Shown here: piece by piece, positions 8,319 through 17,229 of the stretch | Layout of the letters: each line of letters opens with the position of its first letter | Position numbering within the stretch: position 1 is the stretch's first letter | From: Tenacibaculum sp. M341 | GTDB taxonomy: Bacteria; Bacteroidota; Bacteroidia; Flavobacteriales; Flavobacteriaceae | Reading direction: 5' to 3' | Assembly: GCF_004337695.1 (NCBI RefSeq) | Contig: NZ_SJXJ01000003.1 | Location: 124,001 to 188,000 of the forward strand | Length of the DNA stretch: 64,000 nt | Translations under genes and position numbers: made by a program | Notes under the pieces: model-generated | What the model was told of the DNA's origin: nothing | What the model saw: the letters and a program-made list of their open reading frames with translations, nothing else | Database searches by the model: none

Positions 8319-11036
8319 ATGGGAGGACAAGAAGGTCTAAGAGGGTATATAATACAAACTATTGTAGGGGTAATTGAATCTTTAGATGATAAAGAAAATT
8401 GGGAGAAAGTTACGCTAGAACCTAACGAAGAACTTGAAAAAGTTGATGTTTTGTGGGAATACTCAAATAATAAAAAAAAGGCTGTTCAAGTAAAATCTTC
8501 GATAAATGACATAGGGTATTCTGATGCATTAAAATGGATTGAAGAACTAAAAGAAGATATGCCAGACGCAAGTGAATATCAATTGTATTTAGTAGGCTCT
8601 CTTCAAAGAAAATTGAAAAATGAACTTAAGAAAAATAATGACATTATAAATGAAGCTTGTGTAAAAGTTAGAGCTCTAGAATATGATAGCTTAAATACTT
8701 TGATAGTAGATAGAATAGAGACTTTTTTATACAAGAGAGATCAAGATAAAATTGATATTAATGTTAGAAAAATCATGTCATTAGCATTAAAAGATGTGTT
8801 TATTGAAAATTCTCTAAAAGGAAAAGAGTTTACAAAAGATGGGGTGGAAGAAATTTTAATGAATATTATCAATGATATAAAAAAACAAGCAGAGAAGCAT
8901 CTTTATAGTTATCTCAAAAAAGAGCCTAATAATTATTCCGAATCATTTGATTCGGAACACTTAGTGGTTGCTAATTTTTTAAGCTTGATAGGTTGGAATA
9001 ATTTTAATTATAAACAAAAATATATTGAATACAACGATAAAACTGGAGTAGACGATGAGTTTATTGTAGATTTTTGCAGTTTTGATGAAGATAAACTAAA
9101 GGATAATAATTTGAATTTTATTTATGTTCAATCTTTAATAGCCAATTCATATGAGGATATAAATAAAAAAGATATAGTGAAATTATATGAATCATTAGGG
9201 AAAGTTTCCGAAGGTTTCGAAAAAAAACAATCTATTTTAGAAGACAAGACATATTCTAAACAAGCAATTCATTTTTTATTATCAAAGGAGGTAAATGAAG
9301 GGAATGATAGTTTTAAACATAAAATAAGAAGTTTTGATAATAAAAAACATAGTCTAAAGGATTATATCTATTATTCGATAGATAATAGGCAGTTATATTT
9401 TTTATACCGTTCTATCGTTACAGCTAAAGCTTATCGTTCAGATTCACCTATTAAATTTTTATATCCACAAACTGAAGATATTGTTTCTGAAAGCAAAATA
9501 GGTAAAAGAGAAAACTATCTGCCACCACAATTTTTGAGTTCATCTATTTTACCAATTGTAAAAGAAAATAAAGATAGAATTAGTATTCTGATTTTTTGTA
9601 ATGATGTCTATTCTCCTGTTAACTTAAAAAAGGTTGTTTGGCTTACTATCTCAATTACTTCTGGTTTTGCTAATGAATATCTTCTATATTTTCCAGAATA
9701 TATAGAAGATAATGATACAAAGAATGAGGTTAAGGATATACTTAGAGATTTTGAAGATAAATTGTTGTTAGAGAAGGTTAGTGTGCATAGGTTAAGTGAA
9801 ATAAATACTAGGTTTGTTAAAGAACAACCCTTGCATATTAACAAAGATTATTACATTGATGAGTCTGTTGATGAATCTAAATTAGAAGAAGTTAATTATA
9901 CTCCTAATAATGATTTTTTGAATAATTATTTACCGTACGGTAGTCTGATTAAACCATTTCTGAATTCAGAAAGAATTAAATCAGATGATTTAAGAGATTT
10001 TCTTGCAAGAGAGAAAGGTATTTATTTCAGAGGTTCTGATAAAACAAAAATTATTGAGACAATGACTAAAATCTTATTTAGTCCTTCTGATATTGAAAGT
10101 TTAACCAAGCTTGTACTTTCTAAAAAGTTAAAGACTAAAGAGGTACCTAAACTTCCTTATGTTACATTGCAGAAAATGGAAACAGAAATTTTAGAGGATA
10201 TTATAAAGAAATCAATCCCTGATATTAAGTATAATATCAACGAAAAGTTAGAATCTAAGAAAGCTAAGCTAACAGATGTTCAGGTTAAAACAGAAGGTGA
10301 TAACGTGATGCTGGAGATTTTTATTGAAGAATATGATCCTAATAAGCAAGCAATGTTAAGTAAGGTACAGAGTGTAGAAAGAGTTTTATTTAAAAATAAA
10401 GAAAATAGTATTGAACCTATACAGGAGTTTCAAACTATACTAGGAGGACAGTTAACTAAAACTTCTTTAAATTTAATAGAAAGTAATCTTAAGTATAGGA
10501 ATATTATTAAAGAAATTACTGAGGAAATAAAATTTAAAGATGATTTTTCTTCAAATGAGGAAAGAGTTCTTTTCTTATTAAGTTTTGTAGAACTAAATAA
10601 TCATAGTGTATTTAAAAGTGTTGATCTTATAGTTTCAAATTATGCCCTAGATGAAACTTTAAATATTCCCGAAGAGTTGAGGGATAAAGCCGGGAAAAAT
10701 ATCATTACCTCTATTAGAGGTAAAAAATTACAAGAAATTAATGAACTAAAAGATGAAAACATAAGGAAATTTATTTTGTTAGAAAAAATTAAGGTACTAT
10801 ATAAGTTTAATCATATTCAAACTAAAGTAAGTGGTAAGATGGAAGTAGAGATAAATTTTTCTGGAGCATTAAAGAATAAGCCAGAACCAGATGGTAGGAT
10901 GAGTCTAAAGTTTCATATTACTCCTTACAGGGATAGTATGAAAAACATAACTAATCAAAAAACATTTGAGTCTACCTTGAAAGATGTTTTTTATGATTTT
11001 CAGAAAGATAAATTGAGAGAGTTTGGTAAGTTATAA
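8319..11036 (+). CDS. Large retron-associated protein with PD-(D/E)xK-like N-terminus
   Basis: 905 residues, no signal peptide. The N-terminus (GGQEGLRGYIIQ..., then EKVDVLWEY and AVQVKSS) has the order D...QxK of restriction-like nucleases and recalls the DUF4297 / Cap4-type nuclease domain that cuts double-stranded DNA in CBASS. I see no known motif in the remaining 700 residues, which are charged and probably a sensor or scaffold. The next gene starts 15 bases after its stop, so it is co-transcribed with the PRTase and reverse transcriptase genes. I infer that it is the toxic effector or a sensor of the retron system. The nuclease call rests on a short motif. Confidence 0.7.
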   Translation: MGGQEGLRGYIIQTIVGVIESLDDKENWEKVTLEPNEELEKVDVLWEYSNNKKKAVQVKSSINDIGYSDALKWIEELKEDMPDASEYQLYLVGSLQRKLKNELKKNNDIINEACVKVRALEYDSLNTLIVDRIETFLYKRDQDKIDINVRKIMSLALKDVFIENSLKGKEFTKDGVEEILMNIINDIKKQAEKHLYSYLKKEPNNYSESFDSEHLVVANFLSLIGWNNFNYKQKYIEYNDKTGVDDEFIVDFCSFDEDKLKDNNLNFIYVQSLIANSYEDINKKDIVKLYESLGKVSEGFEKKQSILEDKTYSKQAIHFLLSKEVNEGNDSFKHKIRSFDNKKHSLKDYIYYSIDNRQLYFLYRSIVTAKAYRSDSPIKFLYPQTEDIVSESKIGKRENYLPPQFLSSSILPIVKENKDRISILIFCNDVYSPVNLKKVVWLTISITSGFANEYLLYFPEYIEDNDTKNEVKDILRDFEDKLLLEKVSVHRLSEINTRFVKEQPLHINKDYYIDESVDESKLEEVNYTPNNDFLNNYLPYGSLIKPFLNSERIKSDDLRDFLAREKGIYFRGSDKTKIIETMTKILFSPSDIESLTKLVLSKKLKTKEVPKLPYVTLQKMETEILEDIIKKSIPDIKYNINEKLESKKAKLTDVQVKTEGDNVMLEIFIEEYDPNKQAMLSKVQSVERVLFKNKENSIEPIQEFQTILGGQLTKTSLNLIESNLKYRNIIKEITEEIKFKDDFSSNEERVLFLLSFVELNNHSVFKSVDLIVSNYALDETLNIPEELRDKAGKNIITSIRGKKLQEINELKDENIRKFILLEKIKVLYKFNHIQTKVSGKMEVEINFSGALKNKPEPDGRMSLKFHITPYRDSMKNITNQKTFESTLKDVFYDFQKDKLREFGKL

Positions 11037-11051
11037 TAAAATGGATTTAAG

Positions 11052-12308
11052 ATGATAATTAATGAAATTGATGAATTCCGAATTAATACTATATGTAAAA
11101 GGTTGAAAAATTCAGTAACTCAGATTGAAGTTGTGAATTGGTTAAAAAATTTTAAAGACCATGATGTAGATAAAGCATTATTAATTCTTGAAAAATTAGA
11201 ATTCATAACGGAAAATGAAATTATTGAATTATATGATTCAAAATTGAAAAGAATACTTGAAAATAATCAAGATAATATAATAATACATGCAGTGTGTGAT
11301 TATGGGAAGAGTAGTACACTTATGGTCTATTATTTGAAAAAAACACCAACTTATAATAAATTTGAGTATAGGATTGTGTTTTACTATCATTATTCTAATT
11401 TTAAACATAAAATTAAAAATATAAGTTCTAAAACAAGTATTGTTTTTTTAGATGACTTTTCTGGTTCAGGTAAACAGTTTGTTAATTATTATAAAACCTA
11501 TGTAAAACCTCAAATTAAAAATGTTAAAAAGATAAATCAATTAACTTTTCTTACTTTGTTTTATTTAAAAAGAGCTAAATCATATATTCAAAGGTTTTGT
11601 TCAGAAATAGAAATGGTCGGTGAAGTTAGAAATCCAGCATTCCACTCAAAAGGTTCTGTATTTGGATATAGAAAATCGATGTTACCGTTAAGGAAATTCT
11701 CATATGAATATGGAAAGGAATTATTTTCTATATACAACAAGAAAGAAAAAACAAATGAAGTATATCCATTAGGATATAAGAATAGTCAAGCCTTAATAGT
11801 ATTTGCATATAATCCTCCAAATAATACTTTGCCAATTATTTGGTCAAGTAAAAATTGGGTTCCATTATATCCAAGAGTTTCAGAAAATAAGATGTCTGAA
11901 TCTAAAAAAATTAGAAAAAAGTTAGCTCATGAAATTGGACTTATAAAAGAAATCGAGGTGTCTAATGTTTTTTATTCTGGAGAAAAGGATTTGGGATGGA
12001 GAACAATAAACTTTATAACTAAAACAGACTTTATAACCTATTCAATAATGAAGATGATAAGACAGAAGAGAACTATACCTGTGATTTGTCAAATCTTAGG
12101 AATTACAGAAGATGATTATAAAAATATAATTTCTGAAAAAGATGAAGTTTTTGAAACAAGTAACTCATTAACTGATTATGGGGATAATATTTATTTGGAG
12201 GTTAAAAAACAATTAAAACTTGTGAGGAAAGAAATTAAGAATAATAGTTGTGTTTTCGAAATAAAAGAAAATAACTATTTACCAAAAGAATTTAAAGGAG
12301 TGACATGA
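11052..12308 (+). CDS. wHTH plus phosphoribosyltransferase-like (PRTase-CE type) retron protein
   Basis: 418 residues. Residues 1-65 look like a small winged helix (RINTICKRLKNSVTQIEVV...). This is followed by a PRTase-type Rossmann core: IIIHAVCDYGKSS and the signature VFLDDFSGSGK (132-141), equivalent to the PRPP-binding loop with paired Asp and SG. PRTase-like domains of this kind are known partners of a group of retrons and other conflict systems. The chemistry may be nucleotide modification, ribosyl transfer or only nucleotide sensing. It is sandwiched between the 905-aa gene (15 bases) and the ncRNA/RT unit (126-153 bases). Confidence 0.82.
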   Translation: MIINEIDEFRINTICKRLKNSVTQIEVVNWLKNFKDHDVDKALLILEKLEFITENEIIELYDSKLKRILENNQDNIIIHAVCDYGKSSTLMVYYLKKTPTYNKFEYRIVFYYHYSNFKHKIKNISSKTSIVFLDDFSGSGKQFVNYYKTYVKPQIKNVKKINQLTFLTLFYLKRAKSYIQRFCSEIEMVGEVRNPAFHSKGSVFGYRKSMLPLRKFSYEYGKELFSIYNKKEKTNEVYPLGYKNSQALIVFAYNPPNNTLPIIWSSKNWVPLYPRVSENKMSESKKIRKKLAHEIGLIKEIEVSNVFYSGEKDLGWRTINFITKTDFITYSIMKMIRQKRTIPVICQILGITEDDYKNIISEKDEVFETSNSLTDYGDNIYLEVKKQLKLVRKEIKNNSCVFEIKENNYLPKEFKGVT

Positions 12309-12461
12309 TAGATTTAGCTGTATTTTTACTAGAAATGGTAAAAAGCTAGGACTAGTTGTCTATAGTTGTATTAATGTTAGCTTATATCGTTTAAATAGTG
12401 CAACGCTAAAGGTTACACTATTCAAAGCAGAGCTTTGTCAAATGAGATCGTAAATTTTATC
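12309..12461 (+). ncRNA. Candidate retron msr-msd RNA
   Basis: The gap before a retron RT is where the template RNA lies. Here it folds well: 7-bp stem 12323-12329/12338-12344; 6-bp pairing AAGCTA (12343-12348) with TAGCTT (12378-12383); long hairpin AATAGTG (12394-12400) with CACTATT (12416-12422) extended by AAC/GTT; and CAAAGC (12423-12428) with GCTTTG (12432-12437). I could not identify the a1/a2 ends or the branching guanosine, so borders are approximate. Confidence 0.55.
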
Positions 12462-13556
12462 ATGTCCACTTCTTTACATAAAATAGTAGAACAAATAAAT
12501 CAAAGTAATCATGGGAATGATTATAAAGAAAAATTAATTGAATATTCGCAGAATTTAAGTTCTAATAATTTACCTATAATTTTTGATGCATATCACTTGG
12601 CGTATTCAATAGGAATAGAACCTTATAGATTAATAAATTTAATAAGAGATAGGGATGATTTATATAATACATATAAGGTTAGGAAAAAAAGTGGAGGATA
12701 TAGGTGGATTATGAGTCCGATGGAGGAATTAAAAATTGTACAGACATGGATTAAAGTAAATATTTTAGATAAAGTTAATATTCATGAATCAGCAAATGGT
12801 TTTATTAAAGATAGATCTATTGTTACTAATGCGAATAAACATGTAAAAAAAGAGACAATTTTAAATATTGATCTTTATAGGTTCTTTGATACGATATCTG
12901 AAAAAAGAGTTTACCATTTATTTAAAAAGTTAGGTTACACAGAAAAACTGTCGTATGATTTTTCTAGGCTCTTATGTGTAAATACTCCTAAAAAATATTG
13001 GAAAGAAATCAAGAGGGAAAATAGACTAAGAAAAAAAGTTATTAGAATGAAACCTTCTGTTTTGCCTCAAGGAGCACCTACCAGTCCAATAATTTCTAAT
13101 TTATTGTGTTTAAAATTAGATCAAGTTTTGTATAAATACTGTGAGAAATCAAATTTAGATTATACCAGATATGCTGATGATATAACTATTTCAGGCAACA
13201 AAAAGAGTATGCCAAAACTAAAGAAAATAAAATCGATTATTAGGCAAAATGGGTTTACAGTTAATATAAACAAAATACGCTTTACTTCAAAACATAAAAA
13301 GCAAACTGTTACTGGTTTAACAGTTAATGATGGTGTCTATGTAGATAAAAGAATTATTAAAGAAATTAATCAAGAACTTTACTATTGCATTAAATACGGA
13401 TATAAGTCGCACTTAGAATTTAAGTTCAAAGATTCAAAAATTAAATCTAATTACAAAGATTGGTTATATGGTAAAATATGTTTTGTTTATTCAGTCGAAA
13501 AAGAAAAAGGGCAACAATTACTGAAAAAATTTAACATGATAGATTGGAATATTTAA
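12462..13556 (+). CDS. Retron-type reverse transcriptase
   Basis: About 364 residues from ATG 12462; an in-frame TTG at 12435 lies inside a hairpin and is less likely. Typical retron RT features are present: RWIMSPMEELKIVQTWI, motif X-like NANKH, LNIDLYRFFDTIS, LPQGAPTSPIISN, catalytic YADD (about 237-240 from this start), and the retron-specific VTG triplet (QTVTGLTVNDG). The thumb ends in WLYGKICFV. It should reverse-transcribe the adjacent ncRNA into multicopy single-stranded DNA that guards or inhibits the upstream effectors. Its stop is one base from the stop of the convergent integrase. Confidence 0.93.
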   Translation: MSTSLHKIVEQINQSNHGNDYKEKLIEYSQNLSSNNLPIIFDAYHLAYSIGIEPYRLINLIRDRDDLYNTYKVRKKSGGYRWIMSPMEELKIVQTWIKVNILDKVNIHESANGFIKDRSIVTNANKHVKKETILNIDLYRFFDTISEKRVYHLFKKLGYTEKLSYDFSRLLCVNTPKKYWKEIKRENRLRKKVIRMKPSVLPQGAPTSPIISNLLCLKLDQVLYKYCEKSNLDYTRYADDITISGNKKSMPKLKKIKSIIRQNGFTVNINKIRFTSKHKKQTVTGLTVNDGVYVDKRIIKEINQELYYCIKYGYKSHLEFKFKDSKIKSNYKDWLYGKICFVYSVEKEKGQQLLKKFNMIDWNI

Positions 13557-13557
13557 G

Positions 13558-14898
13558 CTAAGAATTCAAAACCATATCCAAAGCATCATCAGCCTCTTTA
13601 TGAATAAAATTAGCCTGATAGTTAATAGTAGTTTTTAAATTACTATGGCGATATAGTTTTTGAAGCATTAGTGGGTTTATTTTGTCTCCTGCTATGTTTC
13701 CAAAAGTATGACGAGCTATATGGTTTGAAAGATTTTTTTCAATACTGCATTTTTCAGCAATTCTTTTGAGGTATTTGTTAAAAAGCTTAGAAGCGTTACG
13801 AGTTTTTACGAAAATATCTTCTTTGCTTTTTTGGTCTGCTTTTTTCAGAAAAGGAAAAACATAGTCTGTGTTCTTTTCTTTATCCTTTGCATATAATGAT
13901 AATATAGCTAAAGCTTTATCGGGAATTTTTAAGCTGACTGGTTTTTCGTTTTTGTTCATTTCATAGTAAAGCCTGCCATCTACAAAATTGAACCATTTGA
14001 GTTCTAGTACATCCGAAATACGGACACCTGCAAAATAGTAAGAGAATAAAAATACGTTTTTTGTATGCCAAATAGAGGTATGAGGCTCTAAAGTTAGTTT
14101 TTCAATCTTTTCAACCTCTTTTTTCGTAAGCCCTATTTTATTACTGGATTTAATACGTATTTTTTCATTTTCACCGGCAAAGGGATAGTTTTTATTATCA
14201 GTAATACCTTCTTTAATAGCTAAATTGTATAGTGTTCTGATAAAAATAAGCTGGTTTGTGATGGTTCTTGGCTTTTGCTCTAAGTACGAGGCACAAAATA
14301 TTTTGTACTTATTGATAAAGTTCGTGTTTATATCTTGAAACATTAGAGATTTGTTTTTCGAAAAAGCTTTGATTTCATCCGAAGTAGTGTTTTGATATTT
14401 ACGAGCCTTAGAAATACGCTTTTTTCTACGTTCTCTAATCTCATCCATTACCAAAAGTTTTGGTTCAACAGGATTATGGTTTAGATATTCTTGTATGTTA
14501 TGTAATATAGATAGTTCAGCTTTAGCAACTGAGAAAGTTCCTTTGGTGTATTTATCATTAATTCTGTCCGAAGCTAACTGAAAAAAAGAAACATTTGAAC
14601 CTTTTCGTTTTACCTTTGTTTGTATTTGCTGTGTGGTTAGGTTTTCTTCGCTTGTTTCTGCATCCAAAAGAGTAGCATGAGCTTCACTCAGCTTTTTAAG
14701 CAGTAGGTTATTAAGTCGAGTAGAATTGGGATGCGACTTTTTTACGGTAGATGATTTAGCGTTCCAATCTTTCTCAAAGATATACTCACCGGTAAATATA
14801 TATCTCGGTTTTCTGTTTTTTGTAATTCTTAGTGCTAGGGGACAAGAGCCGTCTTTTTTCTTGTCGTGTTTCCAGAGTATTATTTTTACTGATGCCAT
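13558..14898 (-). CDS. Bacteroidetes-type tyrosine integrase (arm-binding plus SAM-like domains)
   Basis: 446 residues. An N-terminal arm DNA-binding domain (about 1-85, DGSCPLALRITKNRKPRYIFTG), a SAM-like core-binding domain (about 100-235) and a catalytic domain with R293 (GVRISDVLE), H393/R396 (HIARHTFG), H418 (YRHSN) and Tyr427 (TTINYQ). This architecture is the usual integrase of Bacteroidetes integrative elements and sits at the right end, 170 bases from the tRNA 3' fragment, pointing inward. It is the most probable enzyme for the insertion that split the tRNA. Confidence 0.93.
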   Translation of the reverse strand: MASVKIILWKHDKKKDGSCPLALRITKNRKPRYIFTGEYIFEKDWNAKSSTVKKSHPNSTRLNNLLLKKLSEAHATLLDAETSEENLTTQQIQTKVKRKGSNVSFFQLASDRINDKYTKGTFSVAKAELSILHNIQEYLNHNPVEPKLLVMDEIRERRKKRISKARKYQNTTSDEIKAFSKNKSLMFQDINTNFINKYKIFCASYLEQKPRTITNQLIFIRTLYNLAIKEGITDNKNYPFAGENEKIRIKSSNKIGLTKKEVEKIEKLTLEPHTSIWHTKNVFLFSYYFAGVRISDVLELKWFNFVDGRLYYEMNKNEKPVSLKIPDKALAILSLYAKDKEKNTDYVFPFLKKADQKSKEDIFVKTRNASKLFNKYLKRIAEKCSIEKNLSNHIARHTFGNIAGDKINPLMLQKLYRHSNLKTTINYQANFIHKEADDALDMVLNS

Positions 14899-15066
14899 AG
14901 GTGGTTTTTTACATCGTAAAGATATAAAATAGTGTTATATTTACCTAAAACATACCTAAAACATTTTTCGATTTTATATGTATTTAAACGTATCTAAATG
15001 AATTTTATAAAACTATAAATGATTGATATAAAGTACTTTAATCTTTTTTTAAACTCATAAAGACAA
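14899..15066. other. Integrase leader / presumed right-end attachment region
   Basis: The 168 bases between the integrase start and the tRNA 3' half are A+T-rich and contain no open frame. By position they should hold the integrase promoter and right-end arm sites. I cannot point to a specific repeat matching the left end. Confidence 0.35.
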
Positions 15067-15110
15067 GGCTCATAACCCGAAGGTCACAGGTTCGAGTCCT
15101 GTTCCCGCTA
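15067..15110 (+). tRNA. tRNA 3' half, truncated (Met-type anticodon loop CAT)
   Basis: Loop CTCATAA (15069-15075), 3' anticodon stem CCCGA (15076-15080), variable AGGTC, T arm ACAGG / TTCGAGT / CCTGT (15086-15102), 3' acceptor strand TCCCGCT (15103-15109) and discriminator A. The 5' flank (AGACAAGG) does not supply the D arm or the 5' acceptor strand, so only the 3' half is present. The acceptor strand could pair with GGCGGGA of the 5' half at 3523, but that half has a different, His-type loop. Confidence 0.75.
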
Positions 15111-15120
15111 CTAGATTTGA

Positions 15121-15150
15121 AAAGCTTCCAAGAAATTGGAAGCTTTTTTT
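15121..15150 (+). terminator. Intrinsic terminator after tRNA
   Basis: An 11-bp perfect stem (AAAGCTTCCAA with TTGGAAGCTTT) closed by a GAAA tetraloop is followed by T residues. It lies ten bases after the tRNA 3' end, as expected for the original tRNA transcription unit. Confidence 0.9.
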
Positions 15151-15385
15151 GTTAGAATAAAATTCATTTTTATGGTATTGTTTTACAAAGTACTTAAATA
15201 TGAATAAAGCTAAGGTTTGTTAGTATGCTTCTAAGTAAATCAAATGTAATGTATAATTGTTTGATTTTTAGTTGTGAAATTAGTATCTTAAAATTGTTGT
15301 TTTAGAAATTAATTACATTAATGTTATTGCTTAATGTAGGTTTCAAGATGAAATAGAAAAAGTTATTTTTTAATTTTTAAATTGA

Positions 15386-17041
15386 ATGCAAAAACTCATT
15401 TTATTATTTTTCTTTATTGGTTTTAGTTCCTTTTCACAAGAGAAGGATTCTATTGTAATAGATTTTGAAAATAAAATAAACAATGCTCCTAATGATTCTT
15501 TAAAAGTACACTACCTTTTAGGTTTAGGAACCTATCAAAAAAGTAGGAATACAGATAAATTACCTACATACCATCAGCAGATTAGAGAAATATTTAAAAG
15601 AAAGAGTTACAACAATATCAAAGATCTTAAAACATTACTCATACAATCTGGAGTATACAAAAGAAGATCTTTAGATTTTTCAGGAGCATTAAAAGATTAT
15701 TTAGCAGCTCAAAAAATTATTATCGAAACAAATGATTCCATATATCTAGGGGTAAATTATGGAAATATTGCTATGCTATATAAGTTTAATAACGAGTGCG
15801 ATAAAGCAATTGTTAACTTTAAAAAGGCTATTGAAACTAATACTAACAATAAAAATCACAGATTATTAGGTCTTAATTATAGCAACATTGCAAAATGTTA
15901 TGCAGAAATGGACCAGATAGATTCTGCTTTTTATGCTTTTGATAAAGGAATTTATCATTCAAAATTATCTGGAGCTTATGATGTTTTGCAAGGTGTGTAT
16001 GGTAATAAATCAAGTTTGTTATTAGATCAAAAAAGATATAAAGAATCGCTTCCATTGCAACTCGATTTTTTAAAATATACTAAAAATGTTAACAAGCATT
16101 TATCTGTAACCATTACTAGTAGAAATCTTGCTAAAACATATTTTCAGTTAAAAGATAATGAGAAAGCTTTGTTATACGCAAATGAAGCAATCAAGTTAGG
16201 AACCAAAATAAATATGATGAGTCGTATTTATGATGTATATAAAATAAGAGGAGAAATATACAGATCAATAGGTAAATTAGATTTAGCGTTTAATGATTTA
16301 ACTACCTACAATAAAATTCAAAAGGAAATAAATGTTGTAAATAATGCGAAAAAGTTTAAAGAAATTGAAATGACGCATTCTTTTGAAAAAGTTCGAATAA
16401 CAGATAGTATAGTTAATGCAGAAGAAAGAAGAAGAATAGAATTGCAATTAGAAAAAGAAGAAATACAAAAACAATTGTATTTAGCGAGTTTAGTAATTAT
16501 ATGCATAGTAGGTTTACTAGCGCTGTATTTAGGATATCTACTATACTTAAGAATAAAAAAGAAAAATAAAATTAAACAAGAACAGTTGTTTAATGAAATT
16601 AACGATTTAAATACAGAAGTTACCACTAAAAAAGAAGAGGTAAATGAGTTGTTAACAGAAACTCTAATTCATTTAAGAACTAAAGAAAAATTGGCAGAAG
16701 ATTTATCCAAGCTTTCCAAAGACGAGGAAGGAGTAAACTTAAAAAGTATTATCGCCGATTTAAAATCAGATAAACTAGAAGATTCCAAAATTGTTGTTTT
16801 AAAACAGAATATAGAAACTCTTAATTACAACTTTTTAAAAACATTAAAAAGTAGACATCCAAATCTAACCAAAACTGATATTGAAGTTTGTTCTTTCATT
16901 AAAATAGGTCTTTCAAGAAAAGAAATTTCGAGTTTAAGAAAAACAAGTATCGATGCTATAAAATCAACACGTTTTAGATTGAAAAAAAAATTACAACTCT
17001 CCAAAGATGACTCTTTAGACAATTATATTCGATCTCTTTAA
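15386..17041 (+). CDS. Membrane-anchored TPR protein with C-terminal LuxR-type HTH
   Basis: 551 residues: signal peptide (LILLFFFIGFSSFSQ), several tetratricopeptide repeats to about residue 320 (LGVNYGNIAMLYKFN, LGLNYSNIAKCYAEM), a charged linker, one transmembrane helix (about 365-390), a coiled coil, and a LuxR/GerE-like HTH at the end (LTKTDIEVCSFIKIGLSRKEISSLRKTSIDAIKSTR). This is a common Bacteroidetes design in which a periplasmic TPR sensor controls a cytoplasmic DNA-binding domain. It precedes the surface-protein cluster on the same strand. I infer that it regulates it, perhaps through the tandem TTTTTTGCACCC sites upstream of 17230 and 24839. Confidence 0.88.
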   Translation: MQKLILLFFFIGFSSFSQEKDSIVIDFENKINNAPNDSLKVHYLLGLGTYQKSRNTDKLPTYHQQIREIFKRKSYNNIKDLKTLLIQSGVYKRRSLDFSGALKDYLAAQKIIIETNDSIYLGVNYGNIAMLYKFNNECDKAIVNFKKAIETNTNNKNHRLLGLNYSNIAKCYAEMDQIDSAFYAFDKGIYHSKLSGAYDVLQGVYGNKSSLLLDQKRYKESLPLQLDFLKYTKNVNKHLSVTITSRNLAKTYFQLKDNEKALLYANEAIKLGTKINMMSRIYDVYKIRGEIYRSIGKLDLAFNDLTTYNKIQKEINVVNNAKKFKEIEMTHSFEKVRITDSIVNAEERRRIELQLEKEEIQKQLYLASLVIICIVGLLALYLGYLLYLRIKKKNKIKQEQLFNEINDLNTEVTTKKEEVNELLTETLIHLRTKEKLAEDLSKLSKDEEGVNLKSIIADLKSDKLEDSKIVVLKQNIETLNYNFLKTLKSRHPNLTKTDIEVCSFIKIGLSRKEISSLRKTSIDAIKSTRFRLKKKLQLSKDDSLDNYIRSL

Positions 17042-17102
17042 ATCTTAAACTTTTTACTTTTTTAGTTCTTTTTTACAATTAAAGGAAGTGAAAATAAAAA
17101 AC

Positions 17103-17136
17103 AAAAACCCTTGTTTAACAAGGAGTTTTGTTTTTT
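17103..17136 (+). terminator. Intrinsic terminator of TPR-HTH gene
   Basis: CCTTGT (17109-17114) pairs with ACAAGG (17118-17123), extended by AAAAC/GTTTT, and is followed by a T run. The T run merges into the next promoter motif. Confidence 0.75.
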
Positions 17137-17197
17137 GCACCCTTTTTTGCACCCCGTGATTTCTTTTTCAAAACTCAAAAATGAAATAGTATTGCAG
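17131..17197 (+). promoter_or_regulatory. Conserved upstream motif: tandem TTTTTTGCACCC
   Basis: Two exact 12-base copies of TTTTTTGCACCC abut at 17131-17154, followed by TGATTTCTTTTT and then AAAATGAAATAGTATTGCA. The same arrangement recurs at 24606-24670. The repeat period of about one helical turn suits a dimeric activator binding upstream of a promoter, with TAGTATTGCA in -7 position. Confidence 0.65.
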
Positions 17198-17229
17198 CGT
17201 ATTTGAACTCAAAATCCCAAAAGTAAATT

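Noticed and set aside
12435-12461. TTG start of the reverse transcriptase
   Set aside because: The TTG lies in the 3' arm of a 6-bp hairpin of the presumed ncRNA; ATG 12462 is a more ordinary start.
3523-15110. A single tRNA interrupted by the element
   Set aside because: The left half has a His-type loop and the right half a Met-type loop, so they cannot simply be rejoined; kept as two fragments.
3500-15110. Conjugative element
   Set aside because: No relaxase, coupling ATPase or tra genes are visible between the tRNA halves, so it is at most an integrative (perhaps mobilised) island.
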